From a virus: a DNA stretch of 64,000 nucleotides. This document shows, piece by piece, positions 48,315 to 58,679 of this stretch (within the stretch, counting starts at the first letter, position 1; each line of letters begins with the position of its first letter). Position numbers and translations under genes: made by a program. Location of the stretch: positions 1 through 64,000 of IMG/VR virus record IMGVR_UViG_3300044911_002386; one strand, written 5' to 3'. Under the pieces are notes generated by a model. The model worked only from the letters and a program-made list of their open reading frames with translations. It was not told where the DNA came from and made no database searches.

Positions 48315-49229
48315 TTAACAGTTGCCGGCGTTATTGATATTTCTTGTGATCGTAATTTTTGGTGGATCAGTTTGCGTGGCAATATTTATACCTTGCCCAC
48401 CAAGAAGTGTCACGTTGGGACCACTTAGGCCGTTTAAAGTAAAAATCAAATCGTCACACGCCGGGCCATTAGTAAAAAACTTACCTGTGGCTATCTCGCC
48501 CGCGAAAAGCGGCAACTCACTGCCGTTAGCGCATAACTCTGCGTCTGTCGGCATTCCGGCGCCTATGGCGGCACCAATTCTTAACTCGTTAGTCCAGCTC
48601 GGCTGACGAATGCTGCAATTGTAACCCTCTTTAAATTTTACATCTCCGGTGAGGCAGAGTTTATTTAGTACCACGTCCGGGACAGGCGCGGTATCGTCGT
48701 CGCCGCACGCCGGGATAAATGTCCGCTCGTAGTTCCCGACGTTTATTGTGCGGACATAACCTTTGTTTAAGTTCTGTATTCGCGCGGGCTCTATTTGCTG
48801 TTCGTTTTGTGCAAATGTTTTAACGCTATCGACGGGCACATCGGCCGCGAGTGCTTGCAACGGCCCCGTAACGATAAAGCCTTCCCAGACTGGGTCATAA
48901 TTTTCTTCACACGATACGGCGTTGTCCGCCGTGCGGGCCAAGCTCGCACTTTCTCCGTACACAATAGCCCACTCGTTGCTGCTGCTCGGGCATGTGAACG
49001 TTAGTGGGGTGGCATGCGCGTTCGTCCGGAACGTAAACGTAAACTGCATTGCGGTGCGGGCCACTTGGGCGAGCCACACAGTATGCAAAGATTCTTCGAA
49101 CTGGCTATCAATTCTCATGATAAAACCAGCATCAACGACTGCACTTTCCGGCAGCCTGGGTTCGCCGGGCCTAAAAATAAATGGGTAAGCCCGATGCTCG
49201 TTGTCGTTGTAAAAACCTGGTTGCGGCAT
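48315..49229 (-). CDS. appendage protein, paralogue 1 of five
   Basis: A 304-residue protein. The N-terminus NDNEHRAYPFIFRPGEPRLP has the AYPF core shared with the four genes upstream. NKLCLTGDVKFKEGYNCSIR near residue 190 corresponds to the INGxxPDxxGNF block of its relatives, and VTLLGGQGINIATQTDPPKI near the end looks like a fibre-type beta segment. Several Cys residues could form disulfides. Likely a virion surface protein. Starts at TAATG with the gene before it. Confidence 0.65.
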   Translation of the reverse strand: MPQPGFYNDNEHRAYPFIFRPGEPRLPESAVVDAGFIMRIDSQFEESLHTVWLAQVARTAMQFTFTFRTNAHATPLTFTCPSSSNEWAIVYGESASLARTADNAVSCEENYDPVWEGFIVTGPLQALAADVPVDSVKTFAQNEQQIEPARIQNLNKGYVRTINVGNYERTFIPACGDDDTAPVPDVVLNKLCLTGDVKFKEGYNCSIRQPSWTNELRIGAAIGAGMPTDAELCANGSELPLFAGEIATGKFFTNGPACDDLIFTLNGLSGPNVTLLGGQGINIATQTDPPKITITRNINNAGNC

Positions 49230-50059
49230 TAGCTCACCTGCGGACCAACGGTGTCAAAATTAATGGCGTCGCCCGTGGGGTATATCCGAACAACTGTATG
49301 CGGGTTTTTCTCGCTCGCCACATGCGAGATATTACCCGTGGCTGTAAACGTAAAATTACCGTACTCGTCAGCGCCGCAACCGTTGATAGTGCGTAAAAAC
49401 TTTTTTGGCGGAAAAGACGTCAGCGGGGCACACACAAAACGTTTAAATAACGGCACGCCTACGACATCAACACGAATTGTGTTAGCACCCTCAACACGCA
49501 GTACAACGCCAGCGTTACCAATCAGCCATACGTCGCCAGTGCTTATCTCGGGTGATGACGACGCTGTGATAGCCCGTACGCCGGGTTCTTGTGCCGGCAC
49601 TGATACGCTGGCAACAAACTCTGCTGTTGCGGCATTAAACCTGTGCTCGCCAGCCGGCCACGCCGCGAGGTCTACAAGTGGCGTCACTTCTTTTATGGTG
49701 CCGGCCGCGTCACGAACCGTTGGTGCCGCCACGAGCAAGCCCGCAGGCCGCCCGTACGTGTCGACAAAATTTAATACCCCGCTGTCCGGTGGCGAGGCAG
49801 AGGCATAGGTCGCAGTAAATTTTCTATCAGCACCGCTGTCGCCTATTGTGACGGTGACTGTTTGCGTCGTAACGATTACTGCAGATAAATACAGCCCGAC
49901 GTTCGTGCCAATACCAAAAAAAGACGCGTCTAAAAACAAATCGGTCGGCAGTCTAATGCCGGTGTTTATTGCAAGCAGTGTGACGTGATCGGCAAACGGA
50001 TACTTTGAATCCGCCTGCTCGTCCCGAAACTGTGGGAATAGAATACGTGCGCTAGACAT
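49229..50059 (-). CDS. appendage protein, paralogue 2 of five
   Basis: A 276-residue protein. RDEQADSKYPFADHVTLLAI at the N-terminus matches the YPF core of its relatives, then FLDASFFGIGTNVGLYLSAV. FLRTINGCGADEYGNFTFTA near residue 225 is the INGxxPDxxGNF block. Mostly beta strands, as expected for a trimeric tail appendage. Function inferred from order and similarity within the cluster. Confidence 0.65.
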   Translation of the reverse strand: MSSARILFPQFRDEQADSKYPFADHVTLLAINTGIRLPTDLFLDASFFGIGTNVGLYLSAVIVTTQTVTVTIGDSGADRKFTATYASASPPDSGVLNFVDTYGRPAGLLVAAPTVRDAAGTIKEVTPLVDLAAWPAGEHRFNAATAEFVASVSVPAQEPGVRAITASSSPEISTGDVWLIGNAGVVLRVEGANTIRVDVVGVPLFKRFVCAPLTSFPPKKFLRTINGCGADEYGNFTFTATGNISHVASEKNPHTVVRIYPTGDAINFDTVGPQVS

Positions 50060-50064
50060 TGGTT

Positions 50065-51876
50065 TTACGTAATGGTGAATTTATTGAAGTAGGTGTACGC
50101 TCGGCTTGTAAATAAGCCCGCCGCCCCGGTAAATGCACCGTAATTTGCGGCGCTAATATTCACAACAATGTTCGCGGTTGCCGGACTGTTCAGCGTCATC
50201 TCCTCGACAATAGCGTTGATAATGACGTTATTACCGTTGATGTTGGGCGTGGCGGATAACCGGTACCACGTATTTGTTTTTATGCGGACATTTACGGTGC
50301 TTTCTACCGTAACTGAATTATTAGTGTACCGCAGTACGCGCAACTGGCTTTTAGATGCATCTATGACGATGGCAATGTATGTCGTATAGACGAGTTGCAG
50401 AGCGCTTAAATCACGACGAAAGTTTAAGATTAATCCGCCGTTACGCTCTATGCCCGCTGAACTTATTCGTAGTTCAGTTGTGACCGTCTGCCCGATGTTC
50501 CAGTTAGTCGCACAATTTTTTAGCGTGGCTATATTTACATTGCCGCTGTCAGTCGCGGCATAGGTATTGTGCGCAGACAGTGTGTAGTTGTCTGATAAAA
50601 AGTTAGCGGGGTTTGGGGGAAGCGGGTTGCCGCTTGCGTCGCAGTAGGCACACGGCGGAGGTGCCGCAATACTGGCAGCAAAAAATGTACCGGACTGCGT
50701 GTTAAAAGCAGGTGCGGCGCCGTTACACGTGTTGAAGTCGACGCAAAATGGTACGGTAAGGCATGGATAGTTCGCGATGGGCGGAAGTTCCTCTGCGATA
50801 ATGTCTGGTATTTTATCGGTGGGATCGGGCCACCCGCAGTACTCTTCCGACTCGGCGGCTGTCCATGTGATCAAATCTGCATTAAGCGTAAATCGATTGT
50901 TTGTGTCTTTAGTTTTTACAAGCATTCCGGCGGTGCGATTGGAAGACGGTATTGTGTAAATGTCGGCTTCCCGCTCCACCTCAAGATCTGGACTGCAGCA
51001 ATTGTCTTTGAAGTTGCGCGGCGGATTAACTGTGCCGCACACTGACGGCAAGTCAACGTCGGTAAGCACGTCGACGCCGCCGCACGCGTCAAATAATTTC
51101 CCAGTAAGCCCGCCAAAGTCGATGGCTATATTGCCGTTGCAATCAGGCAATATGCCGTTAATACTTTCAATGGGTGTTTTGTCGCAGGTGCCGCTTTCTG
51201 GTCGCTGCCCGCACGGCCCAAGAAACTGTTTTAACGGATTGTATTCTGTCGTGATCTGAGTAGTGTCGAGTTCTATGACAATTCCGCTTGCCGCGTTTTT
51301 AACAACTGTTTTTGTGCCAGACGTCATGTCGACGATTCGACCGACGTTGGCAACGCGGCTAACTTTTATGGGCACGTCGCCTACAATGTTAATAACGCCC
51401 TCAAGCCCTGCACTGACACCATCCTTCCGCAAAGATGTGACGCCGATTGGTCGATAACCGCGGCCATTCCTCGGTGCGACCAGTGTTTGGCGCGGGCTGC
51501 CGTAACGCCCCGTAAAATTTGTCAAAATACCAGGACCAAAAACGACCCAGCCGCTTACACCTGGCAACATAGCCGTGACAGGGTAATTAACATACGGCAC
51601 TACGGGCTTCGGTAGCGACAGCACGGCGACCGTTGGGCCAGTTGCCGCGGCTAGTTCGCTCACCGCTCCGAAGAGCACTGTTACAATGCCAGTCGAAACA
51701 GTAATGCCTTGCACATATAAATAACGCCCGACTGCGGCTGGAAACTTTATATGGCAGTCGACGAGAATGTCGTCTCGAATAAGTTGCCCGTCGTCAGAGA
51801 TACCCGTGCTATTTTCATCTAGCGGATATCGCCGAGTCGACTGCAGGTTATACCAATTGTGATTTCTAACGCTCAT
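50065..51876 (-). CDS. appendage protein, paralogue 3 of five, longer form
   Basis: A 603-residue protein. YNLQSTRRYPLDENSTGISD opens with the YPL core, and SINGILPDCNGNIAIDFGGL near residue 220 is the INGxxPDxxGNF block. Residues 370-560 have FCVDFNTCNGAAPAFNTQ and a long beta-rich, jelly-roll-like part (NRNGGLILNF, FTGAAGLFTSRAYTYF) that may bind sugar. The longest of the family, it may be the receptor-binding member. Virion surface protein by context. Confidence 0.65.
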   Translation of the reverse strand: MSVRNHNWYNLQSTRRYPLDENSTGISDDGQLIRDDILVDCHIKFPAAVGRYLYVQGITVSTGIVTVLFGAVSELAAATGPTVAVLSLPKPVVPYVNYPVTAMLPGVSGWVVFGPGILTNFTGRYGSPRQTLVAPRNGRGYRPIGVTSLRKDGVSAGLEGVINIVGDVPIKVSRVANVGRIVDMTSGTKTVVKNAASGIVIELDTTQITTEYNPLKQFLGPCGQRPESGTCDKTPIESINGILPDCNGNIAIDFGGLTGKLFDACGGVDVLTDVDLPSVCGTVNPPRNFKDNCCSPDLEVEREADIYTIPSSNRTAGMLVKTKDTNNRFTLNADLITWTAAESEEYCGWPDPTDKIPDIIAEELPPIANYPCLTVPFCVDFNTCNGAAPAFNTQSGTFFAASIAAPPPCAYCDASGNPLPPNPANFLSDNYTLSAHNTYAATDSGNVNIATLKNCATNWNIGQTVTTELRISSAGIERNGGLILNFRRDLSALQLVYTTYIAIVIDASKSQLRVLRYTNNSVTVESTVNVRIKTNTWYRLSATPNINGNNVIINAIVEEMTLNSPATANIVVNISAANYGAFTGAAGLFTSRAYTYFNKFTIT

Positions 51877-51877
51877 G

Positions 51878-53437
51878 TTAACACGGCATATCTGTATCGC
51901 CGTTATCGTCGCAGTACAGTGCCTGTGTCGTTTCGGCTACTGCTACGATACGGTCAGCTTCTGGTGTTTCGGCAGCACAGCCTGTTTTTAGCGGTGCCCC
52001 GACCGGCGAATCTAGTGTACCCGTGAGTACGCCCTTTATGGCGAAATTCAATCTCGGTGAAAACTTGAGCCTAAATTTTAAATAAGCAGACGAGCCTGAA
52101 TTAATTGACGGCATTTTAAAAGTTGCTGCCGTAACATTGCCGTTTGCGGTCACAGTTATACCGACTGACTGGCCGTTGATCCCTGGTGCGAACAACGCCG
52201 TGTAACCGCAAACAAGTTCGGCTGATACCGTGCCCGGCTGATTCACTGGGGTTAAAGTTAACTGTAACGTGCTTCCGCTAAGGCAGCTATCGCATGGGTT
52301 GCAAATCATGGCAACCACGTCCATAAACGGACAACCTTGCGGAACCAAAATAAGTTTTAATGGGTTACCCAGCGAACAATCACGCTTGTCGAGCCATCGG
52401 TCAATGTTAGATTCGTGAATGCCCTTTATGTTTTCTACACGAGTGCCGACAAGTTGATAGCGGCTACCAACGCTATTCATGTACAGTGCGGCTGCCACAT
52501 AATCGTCGCACTCGCAGCACGGCGGACAGTCGGCGCCCATTTGCTGTTTATGCACTGGATCTGGATAAAGACTGTTCGCTGTAGGCCGCACAGTCGGTCT
52601 GCGGAGATACAAACAATCGCCAGCCGACAGCAGGAAGTCGCCGGATGCGTTGGGCGCCGCGCCGTTAATTGTCCTGATTGGTTGCGGCGGGCGCGGGCCG
52701 ATGCCCTGATCAAAACCGTCACCGCAAACCGGGTAATAGCCAGCGCCGGAACCTGCGACAGCAGACAATCTAACTTCTGTATTTTTTAGGTAATTTGAAA
52801 CGCTGCTCGTCGCAGTTATTTCTGTGTTGTAGCCGTTTTTAAAAACTACGTTACCGGTGTACGGGCCTAGCACGGTTGTGCCGCTGCGTTGCTTTACGCG
52901 CAGGGAAAGCAATCTTTTTGGCAGCTTATACACAACTCGGGCGTCAAGCGTGCCGTTTGCCGGCGCGATATACCGGTCATAATGCCTAGGGGCTGGTTCA
53001 CCAGTCTTCCAGTTTGTGTGAGCGACGAGATGACACGTGCCAGCGGCAGTTGTCCATTTATAGATCGTGTAGTCTGTGTTCCACGGTGTTGCGGTGTAAG
53101 TTACCGTCGCCGCACCAGTGGTGTCGAATACCACGTTGTTATTTATGTCAACAATGACAATGTCAGCCTCGTTGCCGCGCGGGGCGGGCGCCCCAGCAGG
53201 CAAGGCATTCGGATTGCAACCGACGTTGTATAAATACTTCACACGATATGGCGGCTGCCGCTCGGCTGTGCCTGGCACGGCCACTGCCGGGTCGTCAAAC
53301 GCTACATGCAGGTCAGCAACAAGAAAACGGATATCCTCCGACGGCGCCACGAATGGGTAGTCAAGACCGCTCTGCGGCTGGCAGATCCCGATACCTTCAC
53401 GGCCATGCGGTGTAAATGTGAAACCGGGGCAACTCAT
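51878..53437 (-). CDS. appendage protein, paralogue 4 of five
   Basis: A 519-residue protein. CQPQSGLDYPFVAPSEDIRF gives the YPF core in a slightly diverged form. RTINGAAPNASGDFLLSAGD near residue 260 is the INGxxPDxxGNF block, followed by CPPCCECDDYVAAALYMNSV. Cys-rich CNPCDSC near residue 375 may be a zinc or disulfide knot. Beta-rich throughout. Likely part of the same tail appendage complex. Confidence 0.65.
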   Translation of the reverse strand: MSCPGFTFTPHGREGIGICQPQSGLDYPFVAPSEDIRFLVADLHVAFDDPAVAVPGTAERQPPYRVKYLYNVGCNPNALPAGAPAPRGNEADIVIVDINNNVVFDTTGAATVTYTATPWNTDYTIYKWTTAAGTCHLVAHTNWKTGEPAPRHYDRYIAPANGTLDARVVYKLPKRLLSLRVKQRSGTTVLGPYTGNVVFKNGYNTEITATSSVSNYLKNTEVRLSAVAGSGAGYYPVCGDGFDQGIGPRPPQPIRTINGAAPNASGDFLLSAGDCLYLRRPTVRPTANSLYPDPVHKQQMGADCPPCCECDDYVAAALYMNSVGSRYQLVGTRVENIKGIHESNIDRWLDKRDCSLGNPLKLILVPQGCPFMDVVAMICNPCDSCLSGSTLQLTLTPVNQPGTVSAELVCGYTALFAPGINGQSVGITVTANGNVTAATFKMPSINSGSSAYLKFRLKFSPRLNFAIKGVLTGTLDSPVGAPLKTGCAAETPEADRIVAVAETTQALYCDDNGDTDMPC

Positions 53438-53440
53438 GGG

Positions 53441-54385
53441 TTACTCCGGTGTGCAGGCTGCGTAATCGGAAAAGCGGCTACCCAGTACGACCAGGCTCAT
53501 TTGCGTGACCTCAGAGCCCAGGCGCGTTACAAAGTTTTGGAGCGTGGTCACGCCATCGCCAAAGCGGTCAATCTGCGTGTTGATTGCGTCTAACTCATTG
53601 CAACCACAGCACGGCGACGCGCACGTGTCAGTAAATGATAAGCCGTTTGTGATCTGTGAAATTTCTACGCATGCGTCTTGTGCAAACGTGAACGTCCCGT
53701 CGTCCGAGCAGACACCGTTAATGCAACGAATACATTCTCCGCTTGGCGGTACGTTGCAAAGACAGTCTTGATTTAGATTTGCACCAGAGATGGCATTGAA
53801 CACGATCTCTGTTTGATTGCCGCTCGTCTGCACGTCTATACGTACATTGGTGCCGGCTACTAACGTGACATGGCCGTAAATCGGGTCACTGTATTCATTG
53901 TTGTTTAAAATTTGCAGACGCTGCACGGCACGCAGCATCGGGCGTATGGCGTCGGGCTCTACGGCGCCGCCTGCTGGTGTAAAGGTATAAAATCCGGGGG
54001 CCAAGCGGTCGATATCGTCAAGCACGCCGAGCACAATAGTTCCAATAGAATCATCAAACTCGTCTATGCCGCCAAGGGCGTACGAACGGTTTGGCACGTG
54101 TGTGCCACGCACGACGTTAGCACTGGCTACGTCAATATTGCTTATACCGTCGCTGTAGCCGAGCGTGATTGCAAAGCCAGTTGGTGCAATCATCAAACTC
54201 TTAATAAAAAAGTTTGTTGGCAGAAAATTGCCGCCGGCGTGCGTAGGAAAATAAAGACCTACAATAAAGTTATCTGGAATTATGACGGTGTTCGTAATGT
54301 CCGTCTTGGTAGCGGCCTCTGTCAGCGGATAAGATCGCTGCGAGTTGTGGTTAAGCCACTGTAGATTCCAGTTACCGATTGGCAT
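53441..54385 (-). CDS. appendage protein, paralogue 5 of five
   Basis: A 314-residue protein. LNHNSQRSYPLTEAATKTDI opens with the YPL core. NFLPTNFFIKSLMIAPTGFA then GFAITLGYSDG follow. IRCINGVCSDDGTFTFAQDA near residue 215 is the INGxxPDxxGNF block. A helical C-terminus (INTQIDRFGDGVTTLQNFV) may form a coiled coil that assembles the trimer. First of the five paralogues in transcription order. Confidence 0.65.
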   Translation of the reverse strand: MPIGNWNLQWLNHNSQRSYPLTEAATKTDITNTVIIPDNFIVGLYFPTHAGGNFLPTNFFIKSLMIAPTGFAITLGYSDGISNIDVASANVVRGTHVPNRSYALGGIDEFDDSIGTIVLGVLDDIDRLAPGFYTFTPAGGAVEPDAIRPMLRAVQRLQILNNNEYSDPIYGHVTLVAGTNVRIDVQTSGNQTEIVFNAISGANLNQDCLCNVPPSGECIRCINGVCSDDGTFTFAQDACVEISQITNGLSFTDTCASPCCGCNELDAINTQIDRFGDGVTTLQNFVTRLGSEVTQMSLVVLGSRFSDYAACTPE

Positions 54386-54394
54386 GATAATTCG

Positions 54395-56299
54395 TTATGT
54401 AAGCGATAAGATTCCGGCTACACGTAAAACGCCAACCTCCGGATATGTGTCACCTGCTGTGCGGCCGATAGTGACAAGCACTGTGTCGCCAGCGGTTACG
54501 CTAAACGCCTCGCTATCACGAACAATGGCGGCGTTCGCACTGACTGCTAATGCTGTATCAATGTTAAGCGGCGTGTCAGTATTCAGCAGAGATATCGCCG
54601 TCGTCGGTGTAGTGCCGGGTTTCTGCAGTTTGCGGTACGACATATAAAGCGCTGGCATGGTCTGCGTGCCCTTGCCAAACAATTGCAGCCGCACACGCAT
54701 TAAAACACCCGTGCCGATGTTTGCGTCCGGTACATTAAATCGCAAACGCATAGACGACGCCTGCCCGGCAGGAAAGCCCAGATACGGAATGTCATTGTAA
54801 AGGCGTTCAACTGTGTCGTTCAGGCGGATAATTTGAGGCGTCAGTTCTTTATCTGCTAACACGTCAAAATTCAATTTCACGAGGCCGCGATGTAGTTGCA
54901 CAGTGGCCCCGGTAGGCAGGGCGAGTGCTGTTTTTTCAGCCGTCGTCAAGTTGCGCTGATTCGTACTTGATACTGACACTTGCGGTAAATTGTGGGCGAC
55001 AATTCCGCCGGCCACCCAGCCGCGCTGCAACCGCCGACCAGATGGCGTCTTACCGGTAACAATTAAACCTTGTTCTGCCGGCGTGTTAGCGTCATCGCGT
55101 GCGTCGTTATCCACGGCGTACTGAAGGCTAAGATTTAATTCAAGGTCGCCTGTGCCTGGGTTTGCCGCGGTTGCCGGCAGGCCTGTGGCGCACGTAATGA
55201 TTTGCACGGGGCTGTCTGTGCCAGGAATTAAACTAGTCACCAAACTGCGATCGTTGCCGACGAGCATTCGGATGAATACCACGACGACGCGCATGCTCTC
55301 GGCACGCGGACATTCTGTTTCCGTAATAACAGTGTCTTCTTCCGGTGTGCCGCTGTAGTTTTCAGGCCAGGGCACATCGCCGCGACAATCGCTCATCCAC
55401 CAGATGCCGTGCAGATCGCAAATAACGAGGCCGTCGGGACCTGTTGGGACCTCAGTAGCCCCGGCGTAACTCGTTGCCTTATCGACTAGCACGGCCACTG
55501 ATTGCACTGGCAGTGGCGGCCACACGCTGTTCAGTGCCGGGTGCCGAGACAAGTTGTAACCAAAAACAGCGCCAGCCGGAGCCTTACCGTTAAACACGGC
55601 ATCATCAAATGGAAGCCAGCCGGGCAGATCGCTGTCGGCGTTGCCGATTTCGTGGCGCTCATTGCTGTCACCATCTACGACGATTTGATTGTTACCGGCC
55701 GGGCGGGCAACTAATTCAAAACGATAATGTGTGTGCTCGTCAATTAACTCGCGCGTGTTCGGCATAACAACGACGCGCGGTGCTGGGTTACACGTGTCTG
55801 TAGCACCCTGCACATAGCACACGCTGACAGTAACGCCCGGTTTTTGTTTTACGAGTTTTCCGGGCTCAGCGGCCGACAAGTAATAGCGGCCCGGCGTGAG
55901 TGTGCCGACCACGCTATTAGCAATTTCCGGCAAAGTGACGATACCGTTTAACACAATATCGCCGAGCGTCTCGTTGATTTTGCGGCAACACAGCCCGACG
56001 CAATCAGACGATGGCAGTACGGTATACGTCTGGCTTTCTTCGTTTAACTCTACGGCGGCCAGTGCCTTCTCATATTGTTTTGTTGTGTAGTTCCAGTACA
56101 CGGCGTGGCCGGGCTGCACGTCGGGCGCAACGGTGGCACCCGTGTCGAAAATGGCTTTGCCAAGTTCGGCGGCGTCTAAGCGCTGCCGCAAATATTCAGT
56201 TCTGTCTTGCAGGGCCTGGTCAGGTCGACTTACGACGCCTGCCTGTACCGGCTCGCCCGGCGTCACATGTTTAATGTTGTACAGCCAATTTTCGGACAT
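54395..56299 (-). CDS. tail fibre/adhesin-like protein
   Basis: A 634-residue protein. The N-terminus YNIKHVTPGEPVQAGVVSRP then DQALQDRTEYLRQRLDAAEL is a pattern I recall from phage tail fibres that attach to the baseplate. Residues 150-460 are beta-rich with NGIVTLPEIANSV and TPSGRRLQRGWVAGG. The C-terminus has RLRFNVPDANIGTGVLMRVR. It lies between baseplate genes and the appendage cluster. Likely attaches fibres to the virion. Confidence 0.68.
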   Translation of the reverse strand: MSENWLYNIKHVTPGEPVQAGVVSRPDQALQDRTEYLRQRLDAAELGKAIFDTGATVAPDVQPGHAVYWNYTTKQYEKALAAVELNEESQTYTVLPSSDCVGLCCRKINETLGDIVLNGIVTLPEIANSVVGTLTPGRYYLSAAEPGKLVKQKPGVTVSVCYVQGATDTCNPAPRVVVMPNTRELIDEHTHYRFELVARPAGNNQIVVDGDSNERHEIGNADSDLPGWLPFDDAVFNGKAPAGAVFGYNLSRHPALNSVWPPLPVQSVAVLVDKATSYAGATEVPTGPDGLVICDLHGIWWMSDCRGDVPWPENYSGTPEEDTVITETECPRAESMRVVVVFIRMLVGNDRSLVTSLIPGTDSPVQIITCATGLPATAANPGTGDLELNLSLQYAVDNDARDDANTPAEQGLIVTGKTPSGRRLQRGWVAGGIVAHNLPQVSVSSTNQRNLTTAEKTALALPTGATVQLHRGLVKLNFDVLADKELTPQIIRLNDTVERLYNDIPYLGFPAGQASSMRLRFNVPDANIGTGVLMRVRLQLFGKGTQTMPALYMSYRKLQKPGTTPTTAISLLNTDTPLNIDTALAVSANAAIVRDSEAFSVTAGDTVLVTIGRTAGDTYPEVGVLRVAGILSLT

Positions 56300-56324
56300 C
56301 CTTGTCCTCCAGTCAGACGGGCGA

Positions 56325-56957
56325 TTATTCGAACGAGATGTCCCACGTGATGCCGATTTGCGACGACGCCTCTTTTGTTACTTGGTTGGCCGACGAAAAA
56401 ACTGTTCTGGCAAAAATTACGTCTTTGGTGCGGTCACTAAACACAGGTGCGGCTACCAGTGCCGCGGCAAACACTTTGCTGTTTACCGTGTCATTAAACG
56501 CACGTCCGTGTGCGCCCACGGCCCCAGACGTCTGCACGAAAAACGTTAGTTTGTTGCCTTGTTGATTAACATCCAGATATGACTCAAAACCGGTCGAGAC
56601 ACCGATGGCCGGTTCAACAATGATTGGTACACGTAAGAAGTCACGATTTGTAGAACTACCTAAAGAGTTATAGTAATTGACACTAAGTGTGCGGGGGAAA
56701 TTTGACGCCTCAGATACCGCAAGTTCAGGATCTGACTGATTCTCATATTCAATGTACATTGCGGAGATACTGTAGTCAGGCCTATCTGGCTGAGCACGAC
56801 GACCAAGCTGCTTGGCGGCAACAAACCCCCATGAATACTGAATCTGGTTTAGCTGCGAGCAGACAGGCAGTTTTAAACCAGTCGCCTCATCGACAGCCCA
56901 CAGCGTCACATGGCCACGCACGCCGAACTGCTCTGGGCTAATGTTGTCAGCAAGCAT
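56325..56957 (-). CDS. tail/baseplate protein, 210 residues
   Basis: ATG 56955-56957 with AAGGATTACTT upstream. RGHVTLWAVDEATGLKLPVC, SQLNQIQYSWGFVAAKQLGR and MYIEYENQSDPELAVSEASN. Beta-rich with an acidic C-terminal strand (ITWDISFE). Located between a 570-residue baseplate protein and the adhesin-like gene. Structural by position. Confidence 0.62.
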   Translation of the reverse strand: MLADNISPEQFGVRGHVTLWAVDEATGLKLPVCSQLNQIQYSWGFVAAKQLGRRAQPDRPDYSISAMYIEYENQSDPELAVSEASNFPRTLSVNYYNSLGSSTNRDFLRVPIIVEPAIGVSTGFESYLDVNQQGNKLTFFVQTSGAVGAHGRAFNDTVNSKVFAAALVAAPVFSDRTKDVIFARTVFSSANQVTKEASSQIGITWDISFE

Positions 56958-56966
56958 AAGTAATCC

Positions 56967-58679
56967 TTATTGGCACGTGCCGGATATCAGACGGACGGTT
57001 ACGCCGCGATCGTTAATTTGATTGCTGATTGTATCGCTTACGGGTGCCATACCTGTAAAAAAACTAGTACCCTCGGTCAACTGCCGATCGCCGCGAATCC
57101 TGTCTTCTGGTGCGTTTAATTCAAATACCAACAACATTGCGGTGCCAGGCGGCAGCAACTGACGCAGGTGTCTAATATTGTACAAACCCAGCCTATTTTG
57201 CCCTAGGGCGCTTATGTTGATTCTGACAACAAAAACATTGTTACGGAGCACGTTTTCAACAACAAATTTCAGGGGGTTTATAGTTTTCGGCAGATGTGTC
57301 GCATCGGGCTCGCTTAGCGGGTTTTTACGCCGGTCGAGCCACTGGGCAAGCGTGTGTCTTTTATATCCTGGCGGACACGGTGCCGCTGCCTGTGCCGCGA
57401 GAACACCCCGGTAGTGAATCTCGTCAAAAAACCGCTCTACGTCCGCCGGCAAACCGACGACTGGAAAACTAACATACGTGTAATCTGTTACATGATTTGT
57501 GTTGACATGTACCGGCACTTCTTTGTTCTCAAATACTAGGTCGCCGTAAAAGCAGGCAGACAAAAAGCCACGATCAAGACTCAAAGCCGCTAACGCCTTT
57601 CGGCCGTAGCAGCTCTGCAGATTTGGGTCTAGTAAAAGATCTTCGTCTGTTTCAGTGAGCAAGTCGTGGTAAGCATTGGTAGCCAGTAAAAGATTTGGTG
57701 CCGGGCAGCAGATCAGTTCATCGTCTGGCGGCGGACCATACGTGCTACCTACAAAAAACTCGTCAATCTCAAAGCCGCGCACCAACTGTGAGCCGGCCTT
57801 AAGTTTTTGGCCGACGATTACAACAGGTACTGCTGTTGCGGCAAAGCGGTATAGGTTTTTATCCGTGCTTATGAATACGCCGTGCGTATCACTGTCAACG
57901 ACTTCTACTGTCTCGTGGTTATCGAGCGTTACCGGAATTCCGCAGATAGCAGATAGTGCCAGATCCAAATCTGCGGCAGACGCACCGCCATTAATTAAGC
58001 CGTTGAAAACGGCATTCATTAAATCTTTGTAACCTTGACTGCTCTTTAGCCGGATACCCAGTGCGTACGCAAACTGCTCAAAAACGTAGTTATAATCAAA
58101 CTGCCCGCAGAAACCCCACAGTACAATTTCTTCATCCGGCTGTCCGCTGGTGACTGCAGCACGTTTCAAAATAGCCGGGTTATCGAACGGGTTTTCAGAG
58201 AAGACGATAGCACTAGATTTTGTATCAATGATGTAGTCGATGTGTTCGAGCAGGGCGACAGTCGGAAAAATAATCTTGTTGAAGATTTGCCCGACACCGA
58301 CTAAGTTTTTTGGCGCCGGGGCGTAAAACAACTCAGTCTGTGCCGATCCGTCAAAGACCGCAGTTGTCTGATTAAACTTATCTGCAGTACCATCAAAAAA
58401 ATTATTAACTAAGCGCTGGCCGTTGATGTCAGATTTTTTAATGACAATCGGCACCCAGTATTCGCTGTGGAACACTGGCACGTCAAAACGGCTAACCGCG
58501 GCGACAGCCTCTAGAATATTTCGATACGTCTGTGCTACGAGCGTCGCAGTCGCGTCCGCATAAGATGTCAGTTGATCTTTGGCGGAATAAATGCGGGACC
58601 AAAAACTACCCAGCATCGCCAGCATGTTTCTGCTGCGATCAATATCTGATCCCGGGTAAATAAAAGTGCGCTTGTACAT
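56967..58679 (-). CDS. baseplate/tail structural protein, 570 residues
   Basis: MYKRTFIYPGSDIDRSRNML, SRIYSAKDQLTSYADATATL and NILEAVAAVSRFDVPVFHSE, then RFFDEIHYRGVLAAQAAAPC in the C-terminal half. The order after the J-like gene and the size fit a baseplate wedge protein, though I cannot match it to a known gp. The ATG overlaps the stop of the J-like gene (TAATG). Confidence 0.62.
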   Translation of the reverse strand: MYKRTFIYPGSDIDRSRNMLAMLGSFWSRIYSAKDQLTSYADATATLVAQTYRNILEAVAAVSRFDVPVFHSEYWVPIVIKKSDINGQRLVNNFFDGTADKFNQTTAVFDGSAQTELFYAPAPKNLVGVGQIFNKIIFPTVALLEHIDYIIDTKSSAIVFSENPFDNPAILKRAAVTSGQPDEEIVLWGFCGQFDYNYVFEQFAYALGIRLKSSQGYKDLMNAVFNGLINGGASAADLDLALSAICGIPVTLDNHETVEVVDSDTHGVFISTDKNLYRFAATAVPVVIVGQKLKAGSQLVRGFEIDEFFVGSTYGPPPDDELICCPAPNLLLATNAYHDLLTETDEDLLLDPNLQSCYGRKALAALSLDRGFLSACFYGDLVFENKEVPVHVNTNHVTDYTYVSFPVVGLPADVERFFDEIHYRGVLAAQAAAPCPPGYKRHTLAQWLDRRKNPLSEPDATHLPKTINPLKFVVENVLRNNVFVVRINISALGQNRLGLYNIRHLRQLLPPGTAMLLVFELNAPEDRIRGDRQLTEGTSFFTGMAPVSDTISNQINDRGVTVRLISGTCQ

